In this document: positions 36,417 through 44,299 of the stretch, piece by piece
How positions within the stretch are numbered: position 1 is the first letter of the stretch
Layout of the letters: each line of letters opens with the position of its first letter
Origin: Caulobacter sp. 602-1
Lineage (GTDB): Bacteria; Pseudomonadota; Alphaproteobacteria; Caulobacterales; Caulobacteraceae
Direction: 5' to 3'
Length of the DNA: 64,000 bases
NCBI RefSeq assembly: GCF_003931565.1
Contig: NZ_RRYI01000011.1
Coordinates: 81,321-145,320 of the forward strand
Program-made: the position numbers and the translations under genes
The notes under the pieces: generated by a model
What the model was told of the DNA's origin: nothing
The model's input: the letters and a program-made list of their open reading frames with translations, nothing else
Databases searched by the model: none

Positions 36417-37150
36417 CCGACGCCCTGCCCCCGCATGACGGCGAAGACCGCCCCCTGGCCGGCGAATACGTTCTGGGCGTTTTGGACGCTCACGAGCGCG
36501 CCGAGGCGCAAGCCCGCATCGCCGCCGAACCGGCTTTCGCCCGCGCCGTCGAATGGTGGGAAGGTCGCCTGGCCCATCTCGCCGAGCGCATTCCCCCGAT
36601 CGAGCCGCCGGCCGCGGTCTGGCCGCGCATCGCCAACCTGATCGGCGCCGCGACGCAGAAGCCTTCGACCTGGAACAATGTCCGCCTGTGGCAAGGCGCT
36701 TCGGCCGGCGCCCTCGCGCTGGCTGCGGCCAGCATCGTCGCCCTCGTCGTGACACCACGTCCCGCTCCGCCGCCGGCCGTCGCCCCGGCCAAGCCGCCGC
36801 CGGCGGTCGCCGAGGTGGCGCTGATCACCGACCCGGCCACCAAGCAGCCGGCCCTGGTCGCGACCCTCGACCATGCCGCCGGCAAGCTGATCCTGACGCC
36901 CGTCTCGATGAAGATGCCGGCCGGCCGCGAGGCCGAACTGTGGATCATCCCCGAGGGCCAGAAAGCCATCTCTCTGGGCATTGTTCCCAGCGACGCGCCC
37001 AAGGCCATCGCCCTGCCCGCCGGCCTGACCGGCGCGGGAACCTACACCGCCTTGCTAGCCATCACCGACGAGCCGCCCGGCGGCGCGCCCACTGGCGTCG
37101 CCACCGGTCAGGTGCGCGCGGCGGGCAAGTTCGTGGCCCAGACGGAATAG
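36413..37150 (+). CDS. RskA-type anti-sigma factor
   Basis: This 245-residue membrane protein would hold the adjacent ECF sigma factor inactive. The cytoplasmic N-terminus (RPLAGEYVLGVLDAHERAEAQ) is the sigma-binding part. One membrane helix lies at about residues 94-113 (QGASAGALALAAASIVALVV). The periplasmic part has the RskA C-terminal domain, with PAGREAELWIIPEGQKAISLG. It overlaps the sigma stop by four bases. There is no visible CHCC zinc-binding motif as in ChrR, so the signal is sensed differently, possibly by periplasmic proteolysis. Confidence 0.87.
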   Translation: MTDALPPHDGEDRPLAGEYVLGVLDAHERAEAQARIAAEPAFARAVEWWEGRLAHLAERIPPIEPPAAVWPRIANLIGAATQKPSTWNNVRLWQGASAGALALAAASIVALVVTPRPAPPPAVAPAKPPPAVAEVALITDPATKQPALVATLDHAAGKLILTPVSMKMPAGREAELWIIPEGQKAISLGIVPSDAPKAIALPAGLTGAGTYTALLAITDEPPGGAPTGVATGQVRAAGKFVAQTE

Positions 37151-37165
37151 CCGCCTCTCGCCGCC

Positions 37166-37191
37166 GCTAAGTAAGTCGTTTATGACTTAGC
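37166..37191 (+). promoter_or_regulatory. Candidate purine-locus operator A
   Basis: GCTAAGT and ACTTAGC form a perfect 7-bp inverted repeat with 12 bases between, 145 bases before the allantoate amidohydrolase start. The segment 37169-37186 shares 15 of 18 bases with a sequence at 50259-50276 beside the formamidase start. The consensus is AAGTAAGTCSYTTATKAC. It may be the operator of the TetR-family gene in this operon. No other site was recognised in the 185-bp gap after the anti-sigma gene. Confidence 0.5.
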
Positions 37192-37335
37192 AACAGGCGC
37201 CGCCGCTCCGCGGATGGCGCGTGTCGAGGCGCCCGCGCGTGATGAGCACGCCGGGGCGGTCGCGGAGCGGGGCTTCCGGGCTCTCTCCTGCTACCGCTGG
37301 CTCTCGACGGCGAGTAGAGCGGGGTCGAATCGGGA

Positions 37336-38589
37336 GTGGCGGAAGCGTTCGACATCGGGGCCAGGGCCAAGGCGCGTTGCGACCAGTTGGGCGTCGCGCC
37401 CTACAGCGAGGTCGACGGCCAGTTGACCCGGCGGTTCCTCACCGCCGCGCACGAGGCCGCCCTGACCGCCACGAGCGGCTGGATGCTGGAGGCCGGCATG
37501 AGCGTGCGCCGCGACGCCGCCGCCAACCTGATCGGCCGCTACGATGGCCAACTTCCCGACGCGAAGGCGCTGATCATCGGCTCGCACATCGACAGCGTCC
37601 GCAATGGCGGGCGCTATGACGGACCGCTGGGGATCATGCTCGGGATCGACGTGGTCGAGGCCCTGAACCGCGCCGGCCGCCGTTTACCGTTCGCGATCGA
37701 GGTCGTCGCGTTCGGCGACGAGGAAGGCTCGCGCTTCCCCGCCTCGATGAGCTGCAGCCGGGCCATCGCCGGGACGCTGGACGCCTCGGCGCTGGACATG
37801 AAGGACGCCGACGGCGTGTCGGTCGCGCAGGCGCTGAAGGCGTTCGGCGGCGATCCGGACGCCATCGCCAGCGCGGCGCGCAAGCCCGAGCAGGTGCTGG
37901 CCTTCCTCGAAGCGCACATTGAACAGGGTCCGGTGCTGGAGGCCGAGGGCCTGGCCCTGGGCGTCGTCACCGCCATCGCCGCCCAGAAGCGGCTGATGGT
38001 GCGCATCGAGGGGACCGCCGGCCACGCCGGCACGACGCCGATGAACCTGCGCAAGGATCCCGGTCCGGCCGCCGCCGAGGCGATCCTGGCCCTGGAGCGG
38101 ATCTGCCGCGCGGGAACGGACGGTCTGGTCGGCACGGTCGGCCGGATGACCGCCCTGCCCGGCGCGTTCAACGTCATCCCCGGCGCGATCGAGTTCTCGA
38201 TGGACATCCGCGCCGAGACCTCGGCGACGCGCGACGAGGCGGTGATGACCATCGGCGCCGAGATCCACGCCATCGCCGCCGAGCGCGGCCTTTCGGCGAC
38301 CGTCACCCTGATGCAGGCCCTCGCCGAAAGCCCCTGCGATCCGTCGCTGATGAACCTGCTGGACGAAGCGCTGGCGGATCTTTCCCTGCCCGCGCGGCGG
38401 CTGCCCTCGGGCGCGGGTCACGACGCCATGGTGATGGCTGACCTGTGCCCGGTCGCCATGCTGTTCATCCGCTGCGAGGGCGGCGTCAGTCATAACCCGG
38501 CCGAAGCCGTCACCGAGGCCGATTGCGCCCTGGCGGCCCAGGCCATGCTCCTCTTCATCGACAAGCTAGAACGACGCGAACGCGCATGA
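37336..38589 (+). CDS. allC: Allantoate amidohydrolase (AllC-type)
   Basis: This M20-type dinuclear zinc hydrolase of 417 residues probably converts allantoate to ureidoglycine, CO2 and ammonia. Metal-site and family motifs are GSHIDSVRNGGRYDG, EVVAFGDEEGSRFP, LEAHIEQGPVLEAE and the late SHNPAEAV. The enzyme belongs to the hydantoinase/carbamoylase group, so substrate assignment rests on the neighbours. The next genes are an aminotransferase for ureidoglycine and the allantoinase and urate-oxidation genes. It starts at GTG. It heads a seven-gene operon. Confidence 0.88.
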   Translation: MAEAFDIGARAKARCDQLGVAPYSEVDGQLTRRFLTAAHEAALTATSGWMLEAGMSVRRDAAANLIGRYDGQLPDAKALIIGSHIDSVRNGGRYDGPLGIMLGIDVVEALNRAGRRLPFAIEVVAFGDEEGSRFPASMSCSRAIAGTLDASALDMKDADGVSVAQALKAFGGDPDAIASAARKPEQVLAFLEAHIEQGPVLEAEGLALGVVTAIAAQKRLMVRIEGTAGHAGTTPMNLRKDPGPAAAEAILALERICRAGTDGLVGTVGRMTALPGAFNVIPGAIEFSMDIRAETSATRDEAVMTIGAEIHAIAAERGLSATVTLMQALAESPCDPSLMNLLDEALADLSLPARRLPSGAGHDAMVMADLCPVAMLFIRCEGGVSHNPAEAVTEADCALAAQAMLLFIDKLERRERA

Positions 38590-39809
38590 CCGATACCTAC
38601 AAAGAGCTCGACCACCCCGCCCGCCTGCTGATGGGGCCCGGCCCGATCAACGTGCACCCGCGCGTGCTGCGGGCCATGTCGGTACAGCTTCTGGGCCAGT
38701 TCGACCCCGAGTTCACCGGCTATATGAACGAGGTCATGGCGCTGTATCGCGGCGTCTTCCAGACCACGAACCAGTGGACCTTCCTGATCGACGGCACCTC
38801 TCGCGCCGGCATCGAGGCGGCCCTGGTCTCGACGCTCAGCCCCGGCGACGACGTCGTGGTGGTCAACGCCGGACGCTTCGGCCTGCTGTTGGCCGAGATC
38901 GCCGAACGTTGCGACGCCAAGGTCACTTTCGTCGAGGGCGCGTGGGGCGCGATCGTCGACCCGCAGGCGGTCGAGGACGCCGTGGCCCGCGTCAAGCCGC
39001 GCCTGGTCGCCTGCGTCCACGGCGACACTTCCACGACCATCGCCCAGCCGATCGAGGCCATCGGCGAGATCTGCCGCCGCCACGACGCCCTGCTCTATGT
39101 CGACGCGACCGCGACCCTCGCGGGCATGAACGTTCCGGTGGACGTCTGGCAGGCCGACATCGTCACCGCCGGTCTGCAAAAGTGCCTGGGCGGCCCCTCG
39201 GGCTCGGCCCCGATCACCATCAGCGACCGCGCCGCCGAGCACATCGCCAGTCGCAAGCATGTCGAGCGCGGCATCGCCACGGCGGGCGCCGCCTCGGGCC
39301 AGGGCCGCCGGATCGCCTCCAACTACTTCGACCTGGCGATGATCATGGACTACTGGTCTGACAAGCGCCTGAACCACCACACCGAGGCGGCCAACATGCT
39401 GTTCGCCTCGCGGGAGTGCGCGCGGATCGTTCTGGAGGAAGGCCTCGACGCGCGCTTCGCCCGCCACAAGCAGGCCGGCGCGGCGATGGTCGCGGGGATC
39501 GAGGCGCTGGGCCTGACGGTCTACGGCGACCAGGCTCACAAGATGACCAACGTCACCGGCGTGATCGCGCCCGACGGCGTCGACTACGATCGGGTGAAGA
39601 CTCGCATGCGCACCGAGTTCGAGATCGAGATCGGCGCGGCCTTCGGGCCTCTGGCTGGTCAGATCTGGCGCATCGGAACCATGGGCGTGAACGCACGGAA
39701 GCATGCGGTGTTGCAGACGCTCGCGGCGCTGGAAGCGGTGCTGCGCTGGGAAGGCTTCAAGGCTCCCGCCGGCGCCGGCGTCGACGCGGCGGCGAAGGTG
39801 TTCGGATGA
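38586..39809 (+). CDS. pucG: (S)-ureidoglycine--glyoxylate aminotransferase-like protein
   Basis: This 407-residue PLP enzyme is in the alanine-glyoxylate aminotransferase family. PucG-type members move the amino group of ureidoglycine to glyoxylate, making oxalurate and glycine. It starts near LLMGPGPINVHPRVLRAM, has the PLP-binding Asp in YVDATATLAGM, and Lys199 in TAGLQKCLGGPSG as the Schiff-base lysine. A serine or alanine glyoxylate transaminase is an alternative, but the overlap with the AllC gene (ATGA) strongly favours ureide use. It is followed by a GC-rich repeat element. Confidence 0.86.
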   Translation: MTDTYKELDHPARLLMGPGPINVHPRVLRAMSVQLLGQFDPEFTGYMNEVMALYRGVFQTTNQWTFLIDGTSRAGIEAALVSTLSPGDDVVVVNAGRFGLLLAEIAERCDAKVTFVEGAWGAIVDPQAVEDAVARVKPRLVACVHGDTSTTIAQPIEAIGEICRRHDALLYVDATATLAGMNVPVDVWQADIVTAGLQKCLGGPSGSAPITISDRAAEHIASRKHVERGIATAGAASGQGRRIASNYFDLAMIMDYWSDKRLNHHTEAANMLFASRECARIVLEEGLDARFARHKQAGAAMVAGIEALGLTVYGDQAHKMTNVTGVIAPDGVDYDRVKTRMRTEFEIEIGAAFGPLAGQIWRIGTMGVNARKHAVLQTLAALEAVLRWEGFKAPAGAGVDAAAKVFG

Positions 39810-39830
39810 GCTGGCCGGTCTTCACCGTCT

Positions 39831-39948
39831 TCCCCCTCCGGGGGAGGAGCGCGAAGCGCGGAGGGGGCGAGTCAGAGCGCATGCCCCTTACCTGCCCCCA
39901 CCTGACCGCGCCTTGCGCGGTCGTCCGCCCCCGGAGGGGGCAGAAGTC
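39831..39948 (+). repeat. GC-rich palindromic intergenic repeat, copy 1
   Basis: This gap element contains three nested inverted repeats. CCCCCTCCG / CGGAGGGGG are at 39832-39840 and 39859-39867. GACCGCGC-CTT-GCGCGGTC is at 39904-39922, and GCCCCC-GGA-GGGGGC at 39927-39941. Parts recur at 53520-53622. The GGAGGGGG of the last stem lies 8 bases before the puuE ATG and so also acts as its ribosome-binding site. Confidence 0.75.
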
Positions 39949-40866
39949 ATGACCAAGACCTACCCCCGCGACCTGATCGGCTACGGCGAGCATCCGCCGC
40001 ACGCGAGGTGGCCCAATGGCGCCAGGGTGGCCGTGCAGTTCGTGCTGAACTACGAGGAAGGCGCCGAGCGCTCCATCCTGCACGGCGACCCGGTCAGCGA
40101 GTTCTTCCTGTCCGAAATGATCGGCGCCCAGCCCATCGAAGGCATGCGCAACATGTCGATGGAGAGCCTCTACGAATACGGCTCGCGCGCCGGCTTCTGG
40201 CGCATCCGGCGTCTGTTCGAGGAGTACGGGCTGCCGCTCACCGTGTTCGGCGTCGCCCAGGCCATGGAGCGCCATCCAGACGCCGTCGAGGCGATGATGA
40301 AGTCCGGCTGGGAGATCGCCAGCCACGGCTATCGCTGGATCGACTACCAGCACTTCACGCCCGAGCAGGAGCTCGAGCACATTCATCGGGCCATCGAGAT
40401 CCAGAAGCGGCTGACTGGAGAGCGGCCCCTTGGATGGTACCAGGGCCGCACCAGTCCCAACACCGCCCGTCTGGTCGCCGAGGAAGGCGGCTTCGTCTAC
40501 GACGCTGACAGCTATGCCGACGACCTGCCCTACTGGGACGATCAGCACGGCCGCGCCCAGCTGATCGTGCCGTACACCCTGGAAGCCAACGACATGCGCT
40601 TCACCGCGGCCCAGGGCTTCAACACCGGCGAGCAGTTTTTCACCTATCTGCGCGACGCCTTCGACGCCCTCTATCTGGAAGGCGAAACCGCGCCGAAGAT
40701 GATGAGCGTCGGCCTGCATTGCCGGGTGGTCGGCAAGCCCGGTCGCATCGGCGCCCTGCGGCGCTTCCTGGAGCATATCACCCGGCACGACCGCGTCTGG
40801 GTGGCCAGGCGCATCGACATCGCCCGCCACTGGATCGCGACGCATCCGTATGAGGTGAAGGCATGA
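39949..40866 (+). CDS. puuE: Allantoinase PuuE (polysaccharide-deacetylase fold)
   Basis: PuuE hydrolyses allantoin to allantoate and has the NodB/polysaccharide deacetylase fold rather than that of classical metal allantoinases. The 305-residue protein starts TKTYPRDLIGYGEHPPHARWPNGARVAVQFVLNYEEG. It carries the typical EYGSRAGFWRIRRLFEE, WEIASHGYRWIDYQ and GWYQGRTSPNT segments. It lies between the ureide genes and uraD, an arrangement known from other bacteria. The ATG at 39949 follows GGAGGGGG supplied by the preceding repeat. It overlaps uraD by four bases. Confidence 0.94.
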   Translation: MTKTYPRDLIGYGEHPPHARWPNGARVAVQFVLNYEEGAERSILHGDPVSEFFLSEMIGAQPIEGMRNMSMESLYEYGSRAGFWRIRRLFEEYGLPLTVFGVAQAMERHPDAVEAMMKSGWEIASHGYRWIDYQHFTPEQELEHIHRAIEIQKRLTGERPLGWYQGRTSPNTARLVAEEGGFVYDADSYADDLPYWDDQHGRAQLIVPYTLEANDMRFTAAQGFNTGEQFFTYLRDAFDALYLEGETAPKMMSVGLHCRVVGKPGRIGALRRFLEHITRHDRVWVARRIDIARHWIATHPYEVKA

Positions 40867-41387
40867 GCGGCGCCCCGCCCCTGACCCTGGCTCGGCTGAA
40901 CAGCATGAACCGGACCGGTTTCACCACCGCCCTGGGCTTCGCTTTCGAGCTCTCCCCCTGGGTGGTCGAGCGCGCCTTCGACGAGCGGCCGTTCGCCAGC
41001 GTCGAGGCGCTGCACGGCGCGATGATGGCCGTGCTCGACGCCGCGACCACCGCCGACAAACTCGCCTTGATCCGCGCCCACCCCGAACTGGCCGGCAAGG
41101 CCGCCATCGCCAAGCAGCTGACCGCCGAGAGCAACGCCGAACAGGCCAGCGCCGGACTGGACAGGCTGACGCCGGACGAGTTCGCGCGCTTCCATGCGCT
41201 GAACACCGCCTACGGCGAGCGCTTCGGCTTCCCGTTCATCATCGCCGTGCGGCTGAACGACAAGAGCTCGATCCTGGCCGCCATGCAGGCGCGCCTGGCC
41301 AACGACGAGGCCGAAGAGATCGCCGAGGCGATTCTGCAGATCGGCCTGATCTCCAAACTCCGACTGCTCGACGCGGTGGCGCCATAA
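40863..41387 (+). CDS. uraD: OHCU decarboxylase
   Basis: UraD decarboxylates 2-oxo-4-hydroxy-4-carboxy-5-ureidoimidazoline to S-allantoin, the last step of urate breakdown. The 174-residue protein has RLNSMNRTGFTTALGFAFELSPWVVERAF, then LIRAHPELAGKAA with the conserved His, and TPDEFARFHALNTAYGERFGFPFIIAVR, all standard for the family. It is entirely helical and cytoplasmic. It is tightly linked with puuE (ATGA overlap) and with puuD, which begins one base after its stop. Confidence 0.95.
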   Translation: MSGAPPLTLARLNSMNRTGFTTALGFAFELSPWVVERAFDERPFASVEALHGAMMAVLDAATTADKLALIRAHPELAGKAAIAKQLTAESNAEQASAGLDRLTPDEFARFHALNTAYGERFGFPFIIAVRLNDKSSILAAMQARLANDEAEEIAEAILQIGLISKLRLLDAVAP

Positions 41388-41388
41388 G

Positions 41389-42576
41389 ATGGACTACGAC
41401 CTTCCCGGATGGCTGAACCTGGGTCTCCGCTGGCTGCACGTGATCGCCGGCGTGGCCTGGATCGGGGCCTCGTTCTACTTCGTCTGGCTGGACAACAATC
41501 TGCGTGACCCCGATCCGCCCAAGGACGGCGTCAAGGGCGAGCTGTGGGCCGTGCACGGCGGTGGCTTCTACCATTCGCAGAAATACATGGTGGCTCCGGC
41601 GCACATGCCCGACCACCTGCACTGGTTCAAATGGGAGGCCTACACCACCTGGCTGTCGGGCTTCGCGCTGCTGATCGTGCTCTACTACTGGCAGGCGCCG
41701 GTCTATCTGATCGACACCGCCAAGCACGCCTTCAGCCAGCCGGCCGCGATCGGCGCGGGCCTGGCCTTCATCTTCGGCGGACTGGCCGTCTACGAGGCGC
41801 TGTGCCGCTCGCCATTGGGCCAGCGCGGCCTGTGGTTCGGCCTTGTGTGGTTCGGCGCGCTGACGGCGGCGGCCTACTTCCTGTCCAAGCTGTTCAGCGA
41901 CCGCGGCGCCTTCATCCACGTCGGCGCGATCATCGGCACGGCCATGGTCGCCAACGTCTTCCTGGTGATCATCCCCAACCAGCGCAAGATCGTCGCCGAC
42001 ATGCTGGCCGGCCGTCCGGTCGATCCCCGCCTGGGCGCGATGGGTAAGCAGCGGTCGGTGCACAACACCTACATGACCCTGCCGGTCATCTTCATCATGA
42101 TCAGCAACCACTATCCGATGGTCACCGGCCATCCGCTAAGCTGGCTGCTGCTGGCCATGATCAGCGCCGGCGGGATCTCGATCCGGCAGTTCTTCCTGCT
42201 CAAGCACCACGGCAAGATCCGCCACGACTTCCTGTTCTACGGCGCGATGCTGATCTTCGCCGCCACCGTCGTCGCCAGCATGAAGCCCAAGGACGAGGTC
42301 GAGATCTCAACCCCGGTCCCGTTCGCCACCGCCCAGGCGATCGTCCAGAAGCACTGCGTCATGTGCCACAGCGCCACGCCGACACACGCAGGCTTCTCGG
42401 CGCCGCCTTTGGGCGCGACCTTCGACACGCCTGAGCATATCCGGACCTACGCCCCGAAAATCCGCGAGCGCGCCGTGCTCTCGACCAGCATGCCCCTTGG
42501 CAACGAGACAAGCATGACTGTAGAGGAGCGCGCCCAGCTGGGCGCCTGGATCAATCAGGGAGCCAAGATCCCGTGA
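41389..42576 (+). CDS. puuD: Membrane urate oxidase with cytochrome c domain
   Basis: PuuD oxidises urate to 5-hydroxyisourate using a membrane domain fused to a cytochrome c, so electrons go to the respiratory chain rather than making peroxide. The 395-residue protein has about eight membrane segments, starting LGLRWLHVIAGVAWIGASFYFVWLD. A periplasmic C-terminal domain carries the heme motif CVMCH near residue 322 and a Met-rich MPLGNETSM that could give the axial ligand. It sits with uraD and opposite in the locus to uraH, completing the three-enzyme urate-to-allantoin route. Confidence 0.95.
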   Translation: MDYDLPGWLNLGLRWLHVIAGVAWIGASFYFVWLDNNLRDPDPPKDGVKGELWAVHGGGFYHSQKYMVAPAHMPDHLHWFKWEAYTTWLSGFALLIVLYYWQAPVYLIDTAKHAFSQPAAIGAGLAFIFGGLAVYEALCRSPLGQRGLWFGLVWFGALTAAAYFLSKLFSDRGAFIHVGAIIGTAMVANVFLVIIPNQRKIVADMLAGRPVDPRLGAMGKQRSVHNTYMTLPVIFIMISNHYPMVTGHPLSWLLLAMISAGGISIRQFFLLKHHGKIRHDFLFYGAMLIFAATVVASMKPKDEVEISTPVPFATAQAIVQKHCVMCHSATPTHAGFSAPPLGATFDTPEHIRTYAPKIRERAVLSTSMPLGNETSMTVEERAQLGAWINQGAKIP

Positions 42577-43250
42577 CCGACGCCGTCCTGGACGCGACCA
42601 ACAAGACCGAGACCGAGAACACCCCGCGCAAACGCAACGCCGAGCGTACGCGCAAGGCTATCCTCGCCGCGGCCTTGAAGGAATTCGCCCAGGCGGGCTT
42701 CGCCGGCGCGCGCATCGAGCGAATCGTCAAGGCCGCCAAGTGCAACATCCGGATGCTGTACCACTACTTCGGGGACAAGAAGGGCCTGTACATGGCCGTC
42801 CTCGAAAGCGCCTATATGGACCTGCGGACCCGCGAGGCCGAGCTGAAGATCGACTTCGACAAGCCGCTCGACGGCTTCCTCGAACTGCAGCGCTTCACCT
42901 TCGACTATTTCGAGAAGAACCCCCGCTTCGAGGGCCTGCTGCGCAACGAGAACCTGCAGCACGGCAAGTTCGCCGCCCAGTCGCGCGTTGTCACCGAGAC
43001 CGCCTTCCCGCTGCGCCGCACGATCGAGAAACTGATCGAGAGCGGCCAGCGCCAGGGGATCTTTGGTCCAGACCTCGACCCGGTGCAGATCTATGTGACC
43101 ATCGCGGCCATGAGCCGCTTCCATCTGGCCAACGGCTATTCGCTATCGGCGACGCTGGACACCGACATGACCGCTCCCGAGTGGCGCAAGGCGCGGCTGG
43201 ACCACGCCCTGGCTCTGCTCGAAGGCTATCTGACGCGCGGCGCGCGGTGA
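42573..43250 (+). CDS. TetR-family regulator of the purine locus (RutR-like)
   Basis: This 225-residue TetR-family protein probably controls the purine genes. The N-terminal helix-turn-helix is clear: RKAILAAALKEFAQAGFAGARIERIVKAAKCNIRMLYHYFGDKKGLY. The rest is helical ligand-binding domain resembling RutR-type regulators, which sense pyrimidines or purines in E. coli. It starts at GTG overlapping the puuD stop (GTGA) and so belongs to the operon. The AAGTAAGTC-type repeat at several promoters of the locus is a candidate for its operator. Confidence 0.88.
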   Translation: MTDAVLDATNKTETENTPRKRNAERTRKAILAAALKEFAQAGFAGARIERIVKAAKCNIRMLYHYFGDKKGLYMAVLESAYMDLRTREAELKIDFDKPLDGFLELQRFTFDYFEKNPRFEGLLRNENLQHGKFAAQSRVVTETAFPLRRTIEKLIESGQRQGIFGPDLDPVQIYVTIAAMSRFHLANGYSLSATLDTDMTAPEWRKARLDHALALLEGYLTRGAR

Positions 43251-43471
43251 TCCTGGTCGCCGCACTGCTGGAGCCGTCGCGGAGCCTCTACGTGACCGTG
43301 CGCCTTGAGTTTGACGACCAGAGCCCCCTACGGATCACCTTCAGCCGCCTTGAACACGCGGTGGACTTCCACGAGCGCGCCGAGCGGCTGGTCCGTGATC
43401 GCGCGGACCTGGAAACGTGCCTCGCCACCGCCCGCGCGCATCAGGGCTTCGTGCAGGCTTCCGGCGCCTAG
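43247..43471 (+). CDS. Hypothetical 74-residue protein
   Basis: A short frame begins at a GTG overlapping the TetR stop (GTGA) and ends with a TAG that overlaps the convergent YceI gene stop (CTAG). It reads MILVAALLEPSR at the start, with a possible strand-rich core (LYVTVRLEFDDQSPLRITF) and a helical acidic-basic end. I recognise no family. The tight boundaries on both sides support a real gene, but it has no separate ribosome-binding site and could be chance. Confidence 0.45.
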   Translation: MILVAALLEPSRSLYVTVRLEFDDQSPLRITFSRLEHAVDFHERAERLVRDRADLETCLATARAHQGFVQASGA

Positions 43472-44187
43472 GGCTTGGGCGCGGCGGCGCCGGCCGGCGC
43501 GGTCGCCAGCGGCGGCCCGCTGAACTCGGCCTCGATCATCACCTGGACCTCGTCGCCGACGCCCATGGTCGTGCCCGGGGCCGGAACGCCGTAGGCGATG
43601 CCGAAGTCCGAGCGGTTGAACGCGCCCTTGGCCGAGAAGCCGACGCGGGCGTGCGGGTCCATCGGATGGCCCGGATAGCCGCCGTTATAGGTCACATCCA
43701 GCACGACCGGCTTGGTGACGCCGTGCAGGGTCAGGTCGCCGGTGACCTTGCCGGTGTCGGGACCGGTGGTCTCGACCTTGGTCGACTTGAACGTGATCGT
43801 CGGATAGGTGGCCGTGTTCAGCCACTGCGCCCCGGTCAGCTCGGCCAGGAAGCCCTCGGGCGGCGCGGGAATGGTCAGCGACATCGGATTGATCGTCGCC
43901 TCCAGCGTGCTGGCCGCAGGGTTGTTCTGGTCGAAATGCAGCTTGGCATCGAAGTCGGCGAACGCGGCCGTGTAGTTCGAGAAGCCCAGGTGGCTGACGC
44001 TGAACACCAGCGTCGCGTGATGCTTGTCCAGCGTATAGTCGCCGGCCGGGATATCGGCTTTCGGCGGCTTCAGCGCGGCGGCCGGCGGCGCGGCGACAAC
44101 CGGCGCGTCGGCCTTCTTGTCGGCCGCAGGCTGAGGCGAACAGGCGGCCAGCGCGAGCAGCGCCATGACGGGCAGGATCGATCTCAT
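43468..44187 (-). CDS. YceI-family lipoprotein
   Basis: This 239-residue precursor has a lipoprotein signal ending LLALAAC (MRSILPVMALLALAAC), so the mature protein is lipid-anchored, probably in the periplasm or outer membrane. The following domain is YceI, a lipocalin-like barrel that binds isoprenoids or amphiphiles. Supporting stretches are GDYTLDKHHATLVFSVSHLGFSNY, LEATINPMSL, YPTITFKST and VTGDLTLHGVTKPVVLDV. The linker after the lipobox is Pro/Ala/Lys-rich. A GGAGGGA ribosome-binding site precedes the ATG. It is convergent with the TetR operon. Confidence 0.93.
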   Translation of the reverse strand: MRSILPVMALLALAACSPQPAADKKADAPVVAAPPAAALKPPKADIPAGDYTLDKHHATLVFSVSHLGFSNYTAAFADFDAKLHFDQNNPAASTLEATINPMSLTIPAPPEGFLAELTGAQWLNTATYPTITFKSTKVETTGPDTGKVTGDLTLHGVTKPVVLDVTYNGGYPGHPMDPHARVGFSAKGAFNRSDFGIAYGVPAPGTTMGVGDEVQVMIEAEFSGPPLATAPAGAAAPKP

Positions 44188-44299
44188 ACGCTTCCCTCCA
44201 AGGACCCGATCTTCACGCCGGGCGTCAGGCCGAGGCGACAGGCCCCTACGCCGACGAAACGTCAACGTAGGGGACCCGACAGAGGTTGCGGACGGGGGT

